In this document: piece by piece, positions 39,401 to 51,400 of the stretch
How the letters are laid out: every line of letters begins with the position of its first letter
Position numbering within the stretch: the first letter of the stretch is position 1
NCBI GenBank assembly: GCA_013397865.1
Contig: VZTI01000933.1
Coordinates: 2,135,046-2,199,045 of the forward strand
DNA: 64,000 nt
Reading direction: 5' to 3'
Origin: Struthidea cinerea
Lineage: Eukaryota; Chordata; Aves; Passeriformes; Corcoracidae
Program-made: the position numbers and the translations under genes
Notes under the pieces: model-generated
The model's input: the letters and a program-made list of their open reading frames with translations, nothing else
Told to the model about the DNA's origin: nothing
Database searches by the model: none

Positions 39401-42400
39401 ACTGGAAGGAGAGCCATATACAGACTTGGGTGTAGTGTGCTCTCCATGTCCTCCTTCCCCTGCACCTGGTGAGCACCCAAAGAGATCAGGCTGAGGTAGT
39501 CCAGGTGTGACAGTGCAGGGACTTGGTTCTGGCTCCCTTCTCTCCTGTCTGCAGTTTCCTTCACCATTTGGTCCCAAGGCAGGAGTCATTTGCAGGCTGC
39601 TAGTGACAGGGCAGGGTGGGAAATTCTCTCCTTCCAATCCCTTCTTCAGTGTGAGCTCCCACCAGCTACAGCTCACTGGGCCTCACTGTCTCCTCTTCTG
39701 GTTTGGGAAGTAGGTTCCCATCTGTCAATTCCATCAGCCTTAGCTTAGCTAACCTCGTGCTTCCTGAGTCTCCCACAAATCCACTGCATTTCTGTGGAAG
39801 CTGAGACTTCATTATCTGTTTCCAGCACTCAGAAAAACAACATTGAATAGGTAGACTATACTGTATCTTCTCAGGGCAGGCTTGAAAACACAGCAGCTGA
39901 AGCCTTCTGGTGTTCTTCAGGGTTAAGACTATTATCTAAAGTATTTTATGGTTTGGCTTCCCACGTGCACTGTTGAAAATTTGGTAACGAACTCGTCCTG
40001 AATCTCTTCTTGGCCAACTTAAAGCAAAGAGAAGGAATACTTAATTGTTTATACTTAATGTTTGCTTTTCCCTACTTGTTAGAGTGGGCAGACTCTTTGG
40101 CTGACCTTAAGATTCTTATGTGGTGAGTGTTCGCCTTTTTTTTTAGGCTGATTTCATCCTCAGATTTTGTCCTCTGACTGCAAAGCCTATGTCAGAGCCC
40201 GTGTAGGTTCTGCAGAGTTACATTGCAGATGGTGCTGTGTCCAGGATAAAACCCAAACAAATCCAGATGTTTTTGGCTGGAATACCTCAGGTTTCTGCTC
40301 TCCACTTTTATGACAAGTGGTCCTTCTGACCTTTTTGGTTGGTTCTACAAGAATCCAACAATATTGTAAATACATATCGCAGAAAATATTGTTACCACTC
40401 GCACAGAACAGGACATTTTGCATTAATTACCTGCTAATATGCATATGACTATTTTCTCAGTATTAGAATTCATGTGCTTGGTGTGTTGTTTCTGTTCTAT
40501 TCAAATAACACTAGGCAAGGAAAACTATCTCCTGTGCAGTTGCACTATCGTTTATTTTGACTGTGCATATCAAATTTGGCTTGTGAACACAATCTAAGGA
40601 AATGGCATAGATTGTAAGTGATAAAGATGAATGTTGCGTGCTTCATTTATAGGAAGAACATCCAAATATGGTCTCAGAGTTGTGAGAACATCCTGTGCAT
40701 GGGAAGTCTTGAATTTTGCATTGATCAAGGCTGTGGACAAGTTTCAGGCATTAACAGGTTGGAATTCAGGTCTGTCTCTGGATCTACTGGATGTTGTGTG
40801 TTGTGAAAAGATTGCAATACATTGCAACCAATGCATGTAGTACTCTTCTATAATAAAATGGAAGAGTGCTAGGGATGTTCCTTAGAGATTATTCTACTTT
40901 GAATATCTGCTTTACATTCTCTCAGCGTTTTTCTTAGCATTCATTTTGTATTCATGGTGCCCATTTTTCATTTTTGTCTCTGTCTGTTATACATTTAGGA
41001 TCTTAATGATTTTCTTTTGTTCTAAGAAAGATACTGTGCCAGCATTTTGTATTCCTCAGGAATTAGGATATACTTGAGGACTTACATTTGGAGAAATGTT
41101 AAATTACCTGTAATGGTCATATTTCCAATGAAGTATTGAAAAGTTTTACTCTCATTTAGGCTTGTCACAATAGACTATTTTCAGTTTTTATCATTGCTGT
41201 TGTCCTGGCAGGTCTAGATTAAAAGACAGTGAGGGCAAGAGCCTAGGTTGGTGACTTTTTTTTTTTTTGGGGGGGTGGGGATTGTTTTTTTCTGTGTGGC
41301 TTTTTTTTGTTTTTCCATTTATTTTTTTAAATAATCCTACCATTGGTCCACTGCGGTGCCCTCCGGTGGAATTTCTACAAATGTCATCATGTTCTTGTCG
41401 ATTTTGAGAATGACCCCTGGAGTCTATTGATACTGCATGCATGCTGGTATGGAACTGTGCACTGAACCAATAATTTCTGTTTACTAATCATGTTTTGTTT
41501 GAGAAATCAAGGAATTGTCAAGGTGGAAGTAAGGAGCCAAATGTTACTTATTTTGCCATGACACTGATTTTATCTTTTGTCCCTCCTCCTTGCTTGCAAA
41601 TAGAGCTCTCTGAATTACTGAATGTAAAATTAATATCCTTTTCTTTGCAACCCTGACACAGCCAAACACAATAGGAGAAGTTAAAGACAGGATTTCAGTC
41701 TTATCTCTGTGTTTCTGAACTGCTGCTGGTTTGTCTTCAGCTCCTACTCTTGTTATTCATACTGGTTTTATTGCAGTATGTTTAATTGTCTCTTTGTTCT
41801 GATCAATCCTCAGTTAAACGGGTAAATAATAAAAGAAAGAGGGTACATAATCAAATTATCAGGAGTAATTGGTCAGTCCAAGCATTACTGGAACTTTATA
41901 GTGAGCAGAAGGAACACGGCTTTGGTATCAGAGTCAAAAAGGCCAAGCCTTTAAAACTGACAACACAAATACATTGGCACATCTTTGTGAATTTAAATTA
42001 CAAATTATTGTGCATGATCAGAATCAGAGCAACTGAAAAATCATACAGCATGGATAGACTTTATTAATTTTGGATACAAATGACAGACATTAGACAAGCT
42101 TAGAAATCTGACAGACTAGGAGAATCTTAATATTTGACAAGTGTAAGATAAAATGAGAATTTGTCTCCTGGATTGCTGGTTTTTTTTCTTTCTTTCATAG
42201 TAGTGGGAACATTACACAAACTAAGAAGCAGCAAACCATATGCATTAGAATAAAATGTAGAAGTCTGTGGTAAGGAAGCTTATTTAGGTAATGGGGAAGT
42301 TTAAAGGTTGTACATTAAATGGTCAACACGACATGGTGTATTACACAGGGGACTGGATTTTTTTGGGGATTGGGACTTAAGCCCTAAAGTTTTTTAGAGC

Positions 42401-45400
42401 TCAGTTGCCATTTTAATACATTTACAGCTTTGCAGACCATAATGTGAGTTGGTTTTGTTTCATTTTGTAGTGAACCAATACAATTAAAAAGACAAATCTG
42501 CTTTCTTCCTTAACATTTATCTGTTAACATACTAGCAATTTTATTAGCAAAATAAATTGCTTAATCAGATAGGTACCAATAACTCTAACCTATACAGACA
42601 CATTGAATTTGATTTTTTCTTATTTTCATTTTCTCCTTCTACCAAATCAATTGGAGAAGAATGGACAAAGAGTAAAGAAATGGTAGCATGACTTAACAAA
42701 CTAAACCCTGTTCTGTGGAATTCAGTTGTGTAAAAGGTCATTTTTATAGATTTGTGCTGCTTGCAGGGTTCTGTGTGTCAACTCCAGTAAGATCGGTATG
42801 GTGGGGAAAAATTAAAGGTGCTCATGAAGAGTACACTAAACTTGACCAATGCTACAATAAACAGTGGTGTTCCAGCAGGGCATTGCAGCTTTATTTTCAC
42901 CTGGTGGTCAGGTCGACTCTGTCAACTACTACCCAGTTAAGACCCAATTTACTCAGGCTGCATGAAATCTTCAATGTGACACTAATGTTCTGTAGAACTC
43001 TGTCTTCAGGGAACAGTAATTTCTACTCATCAAAAACATCTTGAATTTGAAAATTAAAGAATTTGGGATGGAGACTTTCATGGGATAACGCATGAGAGGG
43101 CTTGTAATGTGTGCCCTTCTGTCACCATTGTCAGATATAAGTTTTGAGTGAGCAGCTAAGATTTACTGTTCAATTCATGTGTCCTCAATCCACTGTGCCC
43201 CAAGTAAATTCAGGAGAACTACTAGGATTATATCTAAAATAAACACTGCATTACCAGGATGTGTAATGTTGGCAAAACTTGGCCTCAAACTGAAAACTAT
43301 TACATTAGAAATATTCTCTCTAAAATGCAAACATCCCATATTTACAGTTGTAGAAAATACTGCTACATAATTTCTACTGCTAATACTGTAGGAAATACTA
43401 GCTCTGCGATGTGTGGGTGTATGTGTGTTTGTATAAGTAGAGTAGAAAGTGCTGTATTGGTTCATCTTGTGGGTCATTCCCAAATAAGACTACATTTGAA
43501 AACATTTTAACTAATTGTGCTTTGTATTTTCTGTAGCAAATTAGGGAGCCTAGTTAGTTTTCAGCATTAAGAGGAGGTTGCTGCAGTATTTCTGGAATAT
43601 AACAGGAATTATATTTGTTAATGTACTTTGGGAGCATTTAAATTCTAATCACGCAGACGAAAGGAAATTTCAAGTGATGGCAAGTAAATTTAAATTACAC
43701 AACAGTAAAGAATTTCATACCTTTGAAAATATTTCAGCACTGGCTTTTTTTTTTCCGCTTGCTTTGATTATCCATGATCACAGCAGCAGAATTCTATTGC
43801 TGTTGCCATAATTTCTAAAGCATAACTGTGCTAACATGAAATATGTATATATAGGTACATTTGCCAACTTGTTTTAATTTTGTCATTGGCTTTCCACCTC
43901 GTATTGGGAGGGGCTGCTGATCAGTGCAGTGGCTGAAGGAGAAAGCAGAATTGTTGCAGGAGAAAATGAAGATAAGCAGGCAACATTTGCAGAAAAAGTA
44001 GGCATTTTTTCTGTGGTTTCATATTGAAGAAAATAAGATTTCCATCCCATAAAACCTGTCTCTGTGACCTCTGGGAGCCCTCGGTGTGCCAGCCAGCATT
44101 TGCTGGCCATGCAGGTGTGAGTGGCTCACAAGCACTGTGTAAGGCAGGATTTTTATGCCACATAAAATTGTGAGCTTTGCCCTTGTAGAGACATCCTCTG
44201 GATCAGGTCTCACAAGCTATGTATGTCCAGTAACCTAATGGGTATAGCTTGGCTTCTCCTGCAAGCTGGGTCTTGGCTAAGGTAGAAGGATGCAATACAA
44301 GATACGTAGTGACTGTGGAAGGGAGGATGTTTCTTTCCAAGGAAGCATTTTCCTACCCTTCTCCAGCTCAGTGTCCTCCTCCCATGAGACTTTCCACCTC
44401 TTCAGCAGCACCTGCTTATTGTAAAAAAGAGAGGAAAGAACTACGCACCACTGTGACCAAAAATAGAATTCCCCTTTTTTTTTTTTATTGCTGTGTTTAA
44501 CCTCTGCTCTTTTAATCACATGCACAGCAGGAAAAAGGGGATGTGCTCTAGCAACTTGTCAGCTATGAAGCAGTGCAAATTTTTAGCTAGAAATCATGCT
44601 ATCAGTTGGAAGTAAACAATAAGTCTGCATATATTTAATTATTTAATAAATTTTGAGTTTTGCTATTCTTTTAATTATATTAATCAAGCAGGCTCCAACA
44701 CTGCAAGCCTTAGGGCTTGAAGTGCAATTTCAGAGCTTTGTAATAAATTTGCCGAACTTTGGAAAAAGATGAAATGGCTTAATATTAAACATTTGCTTAA
44801 TTTACATTTTACTAAGCCGTGCACTTTATAATCCATATTCTTTCGGTGCAATGTGCAGCTCCAGCAGAACGACCATAATGGTAATTGTGAGTAAGCGTTC
44901 CTTTTGCACACAGGTTTTGCTCATGAACTTGCTGAATAAAGGCCCAGCTGTCGAGGGAATGGTAAAGATCTGCACAGCCTTGCACTTCAAGGTCATCGGT
45001 TCAAGCACACGTCGTTGAAGACAGAAAGTTAACATCTGACTGCTGCTTCATAACATACATTAAATGAGTTAGTGGTGTCAGTGGAGGCCAGGAAAGGGAG
45101 CAACCAGTTCAATAACAAGAAAAGGGGTAGGACTAATGCACGGGTCCAAAAAAGAGGAGCAATCGGGAGATACCCAATGTATTCCTGTCTTCCCCTGCAA
45201 GCAGTCCTGAGGGCTGTACTCTTCCCTCAGTCTGGGAAGGTTGTAGCAACCCTCCTTGGGCTCATTTGATGTCATAGGCTTAATTGAGTTGAGCTGGGTA
45301 AATACTTTGGTCGAAAAGGGTCCGAGGAAAATGCAGGTAGATGGCTTGATGGTGAAGTAATAGTGAACCTTGTTTGGTGCTGCACAACAGGCTCTTTGAA

Positions 45401-48400
45401 GGGAGCTGCCACACTGATATCCTGGCCACTGGTCATTACCTCAGGCATATAAATCACAGGCAGAGAACAGTTGGCCATGGTGTCCTCAGGACTGCCTTCC
45501 AAGTGAGTAATTACAGCCTGCCAATGGTAATTCCCCGGAAAAGTTAATCGCATGAGGTGCTTTCTCTTTTGATCCGTTGTGCAGTGTGATTGTTGCTTAA
45601 GGCTCATTTAAAGAAGTAGTTGCTTTTCAGTGATGTGATGCCTTTATGTGAGACCTTTATGAACATTAGGTGCGTTTAGAGGAAGGAGTTTGTGGAACAT
45701 GGCAGTGATTTTTTTATTAGCCATTTCAAATTTAGTTGTCAAAATGAAGTAAATTGCTTCTGCCTGCTCTAAAAAGTGCATTATTTTTCCTGCAGCTTTT
45801 TCCCTTCCTTTGGTCGTGTTGTTGTCATTGTTTGCTTTGAAATCTGGGCTGAGACTGGACCCAGGATGTCTTTACTTAATGTACACATGAGGCTTAGTGA
45901 AAGAAATTATTTCGGCCATTATGAAAGAGCCCTGTGACTTCTCCTCTGTGATAGCTTTATTTAGGAACACAGACAAAAGGGGGGGAAAAAACCCCAAAAA
46001 ACTTCACCTAAGTAGTTCCTTTATTAATAAGCTCCCTTTAGAACATTTTGTGAGTAAGAAGGAAAATAAGCTGAGAAAAACCAGAGAAGGAGAAACTCAG
46101 CCCCCTAGACAAATGAGTTTCCAGAAAAAAAAATATACAGAGATATGCAACCTTGGCTTGTTTTGGTTTGTTTCTTTTGCCCTTTAGCCCTTGTTACTTG
46201 TATAACATAAAGTTTCTATACCTTTGGAAGAGGTTTTAGTCACAGGTTTTTTATAGTTTTAATATGAGTATACATTTAAAATACTTAGTAATATTTTACA
46301 TTTAATGTGGGATTTTCTTTTTATTCTCAACACTTCACTGGAGCAGAAAGCATTTTTGGAAGAACTCTTACCCATCTGAGACACTGAATTAGTCTAATGT
46401 AGCAGTTGTTAATTGATAGGTGGTTTCACTTAATTGTAATGGGGAAAAAGCAGTGGAAGATTTTGCAATGAAATTTTATGAATGGAATGGTGGTTTACTT
46501 TTAAATAAGTATGCGATGCTCAATGAAATGATCTCTAGAACTTTGGTGAATATTTTATTCAATAACCTTAGTCCATGTTTGTTTTTATGAGGAAAGTGAA
46601 GTTCCAACTATGCCTTTTTTAATTTAAAATGTCAAAAGCTTCTGTATAAAAAATACATTTCAACCTCTAGGTATTCATGCATTGCAAGAGTATTATTTCT
46701 TTATACATAAAGAATTCTATCTAAATGCACATAATGACTTCTTTTTTTTTTTTAAGTAGCCCAGGGGGAAAACATGCATAGGATATGTCAGTTCTCTCCT
46801 GAGAGAAAACAAGATAATTAATCCCTCACTTTGCACCTTGTTTATTTTATGTCCAAACTTGAATACAAAACTTTTTTTTACATAAAAAGCAATTAGGTTT
46901 TAAAATGGTTGTAATCTCTGTTAGAAAATTACACAGACTTGAAGTGATTAAAAAAAAAAAAGAATTCTTCAATCTCAAGATATGGCAACCTGTGGTGGTT
47001 AGTTGGATGATTTTTAGGGTTTAAAAGAAAAACAATGGATCTTTTATATTTCAAAATATTAGTGCATCAGCTTTATTGGAAAAAGCTGAAATTGTTCAAA
47101 TTACCTCAGTAAAACAATTTGGACTACGATTCCCGGAATGCTCATGAAGCTGACATGTCTACATGTTCTCAAAAAGTCATAATCCATCATTCTGATGCTA
47201 GATCGATGGATTATGACTTTCTGATGTCAGATCTGTGAATTAAGGCTTTTTTGAGTACAGCCTGCTATCCAATTATTGCCCCTATTCATATATTATAAAT
47301 CATTATTCCTTCACCAGGTAGTCAGCAGTTTCTATTTCCTGAAGTTTCAGAGCCTTCTTTTTTTAGCCGTTGTTGCGCTCCCATTGAGCAATCAAAAATG
47401 GAGAGTGCTGACCTGAAAAATAAAGCTTCTATCACAGCAAATTGTTGGGGGAACAACAGTCATTTCTAATTCTTCTAGTTTCTGTTTAAATAAAGGGTAT
47501 TAGATTAGACTGAAACAAACCTCATCCCCTTCCTGCACAAACAAGCAATATAATAAATTAGTACAAAAGTTGTTGGCATGCCTTGACTTCATTTTTAAGT
47601 GCTCATGCCTGAGTTTCTTAAAACCGATGCTTTCTTCTGAGAAGTTGACTTTTTTTTTTATGTGAAGACAGATCAGCTTCTGATTTAAAGCTGAAATTTG
47701 CCAGCGTGCTACCTTAAGTGACTGTGTCTATTAGGTGCTGTTAAACTGAAGTTCCTTTGAATGAATTATTTATAGAGTAATAAACTTACCTCTAATGCAA
47801 TGGAATATATGATAAAAATAAAAAATGCTTTACTGTAACCAGTTTAGGTGTCAAATCAAAACACATCTACAACAACTTTATTAAAAGATATTCAGAAAAA
47901 AAAGAGGAGTTGTTTAAGGACCTATCGGGCATCCAGAGAAGTCATTGAGTGAAATGTAATCATGCTGTGTTGGAGAGTTACCTCAACAGATTTCTCAAGC
48001 TAAGGGAATTTAGGTCTAGTCCGTGTGGATGGAAAAAATCAATAGTATGATCTTGTTGGTTTTTATTTCATTTTGCTGTACTTATATTCTTCATTAGGAT
48101 GCAGTTTTCACAGTAGATGGCTGTGCATAAAATATGCCCAGTCAGTACATTGCTAGTGGAGTAGTTGTCAAAAAGGATGGTAATCGATGAAAAGGAGCAT
48201 GGTGTAGAGTGGGGTAGAATTCATCTTTATTAACTATTTGTTCTAGTCCTGTGTCTGTTGTGAGAGAGCTGTAATAGTACTGCCTTGTGCCTCAGTTTCT
48301 CCTTTGGGTGGCCACATGGATTCTAAAATCTGTGTCCCAAGCACTGTTTCCATGGCACTCTCCTGAAAAACAGGTTTATGTATCTTGTGTTACCCCTGTT

Positions 48401-51400
48401 GCTCTTCAGTCAAGGATGTTATCAGAAAGCATATGAGAGAGTTAACAGGCATTTTGCATGTCCTGCCATTAAGTAGTTGGGGCGGGGGGCAGTTTGTAAT
48501 AATATAAGGAAAGACATTGTCTTGGCATATTTATCTCATTCCTTATTGTTTATTTCAGGAGTTCTGGTCATTAATGGCATCCTTGCTCTTCCTTTTCCTG
48601 TTACCTCTTTTACATTTTCAAATTTGGCCACCAAGACTTCCAGGGTGCTGCAGAGCACTGGAATGAGGTGGTTTGTTGTGAGAACAGAAATAGCTGTTCT
48701 GTGAATGCCTCTGCAGAAAACATGATTTCAAGGACAAGTGCCAGCGCAGGGATGGAACCGGGGCGAAGCTCCAAAGCCTTCCTTGTTTCAGATAGCCCAG
48801 TTCTGCTGGTGGGGAGTCGAGTGAAGCTCCTCCTGCCACCCACGGAAGTCGGCTCCAACCCATTTTCAAATTTCCTGTAAACTGCAGATGCCCACTAGAT
48901 GGAGACACAATATTTTATACATTAGTGGCTATACAGATGGTAATCAAACCCACCAGCTGCTGCCTGCGCGTTCTGGGCACCTCGCCAATTTACTGGCAGT
49001 ATGTTGACTGGGAAGCAGACAGTGACACACTTTGATCGAAAAGCTTGTATGATGATTTTTTTTTTGTTGTAATATTATTGTTTTTTTAAAAAATGATAAA
49101 AGAGATCAAGATGTGTATCTTGATCAAAGGGTGCTGCTGTCTGCTTTCCCATCAGCAACTTCTAATTTATAGAAATCAGATTGCGTGGAAAGCAATCAGC
49201 AAAGGTTTGAGGTCTTTCTTGTTCTCACTGCCAAGACATGCTGACAAGTGAGAAAATTAAAATCAGAGAAGGTAGGGAGAGAATTAGTAAAACACTGGTT
49301 GAAATATAATTATTTAAAGTTCATGATTTTAATAATTTTAGGGCTCTTAAAAAATCCAGTTGAAGTGCTCAATTTGGCTTTTGCTTGTATTATAAGAGCG
49401 CCTTAAGGTCTTTCTCTGATGGAAGGTATTGCTTTGAGACTAATTTACATGGAGAGAGAAATACATCCATTACTTGTTGTCACGGAAAAATAACCTGTCT
49501 CTGGTTCTGGGACCAAGTTTTTCAAAGGTACCTCCTATCAGCTCTATGTCTTCCACATGGAGCTGTGCATCCAGTATGGTTTGTTAGGGTGTGTACATGA
49601 TACAATGGACACCTGCGAGGAACTCTTAAACCAGTCAGTCCTATAAATGTGAAGATACTTTGTGCAGAGGGACTTCACTGAAAATTTGTCTATCACACTT
49701 GGTAAGGTCTTTTCTCTTTAGGGTCTCTAGTTGAGTCATTTTTGTTTTTAGCTCTTGGTATTGACTCCTTCTTCAAAAACCTTGGTTTTTTATTTTATTT
49801 TGCAGTCCTTTCAGGCTTAAACAACAATTAGCAGTTGCATATATGTATGTGTGTGTGTGTATGGACTGTGTTTCAGTGCATAGGTCAATATTTCTGGCCA
49901 ACGTAAAAGCACAAACCCAGTGACAGATATGAGAATTGCTTCACATTCTGCCAGTTTTTAAAACCAAAATGGAGAATCACATGAAGGAAGGACCTGGGAT
50001 ACGTGACATTTTGTCTAGATGGAGCAAGGGACTGTTGGAGGGAAAAAGCTCGATGTAGGTAAGGAAGTGAGTAGGGCCCACCTCCACGAGTCTTCAGTGT
50101 GATCTTTGATCTGCTCTCCGGGTCACGCTCAGCCTTACTGCCTCTCCTCCGCCCATGAGAAGTGGCTGCTGCTTCCCATCGCTCTTGCTCTTTCTTTCCA
50201 CAGCACCAGATGAAGTCTTGTGTCCTCATCCAGCCTGCCTTTCTCTCTGTTGCCAGCTGAGCTTCCCAGCCATTAGTGATTTTCCTATCTTCTCCACTTC
50301 TCTGCTTGGCAATGCAGACACATTGGATGTTCCTGCTGAGTGCTTTCTTCTAAGGGTTAGATCAAAATACAGCAACTTCAGAGTAGGTGATGTCATGTTT
50401 CTGGGTATGGCTCTGCGTTCTCAAGAGAAGATGCTGCCATTGGGTGTTTGCTCCCTCTAGGTATTTATGACTTTGCTATTTAGGAAAGCTGCCAAGGAAA
50501 AGGTGCTGCTGAAAGGAATAAATAAAACCCTTTGGCATCGTTGCTTCATTTCTTCCCATCAAAAGCTGACGCATTGTCTTTATCTCATCAGGCAAACTGT
50601 GTGCAAACTTTGTGATCACATGTTCTTTGCCTATTTTTGTAGAACAGAGTTTCTCAGAAAGACACAGCATGAGGGGAGGAGAGGAAAGGCTGCAGTGTAC
50701 AACTCAATGCAGTACCCTTTAGCTTCACTTATTCTATGGCTGACTCAAGATTTTCACTCCAAAGTTGGAAGTGTTTGCTCTCTATTCTGAGTTGTGATAG
50801 AATTCTGTATGATTGTGGAAATCTTTGATTTTTGTTGGTTCTGTTACTTGTGTGTCTGGTAATTTTCTAGAAGATGTAGTTAACAGAATTTATAAGGGAT
50901 AAGGAGTTAAGAGATTGTTGTTTGTTTGTTTGTTTGTTTAATTGAAGAGAAATTATTCAGTAGAGATGTTTGTTTCTTCTCATGCATTGTTTAAACAAAT
51001 TCTAAAAATCCACATTGGATTATACGATTTGTTATGAGCTTCCTAACAAGTCAAAGCAGAATGAGATTTATTCTCTTTCTCAGCAGAAACCATTTCATGC
51101 CCCAACAGAAATGGAAATGACTGTTCTCAGAAACCTTCCAAGTCGAAGTGGGAGGAGATAATCTGTAAGGAGATGTTACCTTCTCAAAAACAACCTCACA
51201 TCATCCAAGGTGTGGTTGGCTTTGGCAGTTTACCAAGGGGAAGCTTTACTAGATTTCAAATCACCCACCTAGCCAAGCTGTGCTGAGGCAAGGCTTTGTT
51301 TAACTCCTGCATTCACCAGACCAACCCTGCCCCTACCCACAGCTGTGTTTTTATCTAACGTGAATGACAGGATTATACGGGAGAGTTAAAACAAACACGG

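Noticed and set aside
44980..45020. Possible tRNA-like B box (GGTTCAAGC)
   Set aside because: No matching A box at the right distance and no cloverleaf; not a tRNA gene.
48270..48310. TGTGCCTCAGTTTCTCC, resembling a SINE segment
   Set aside because: The match is short and lacks supporting flanks.
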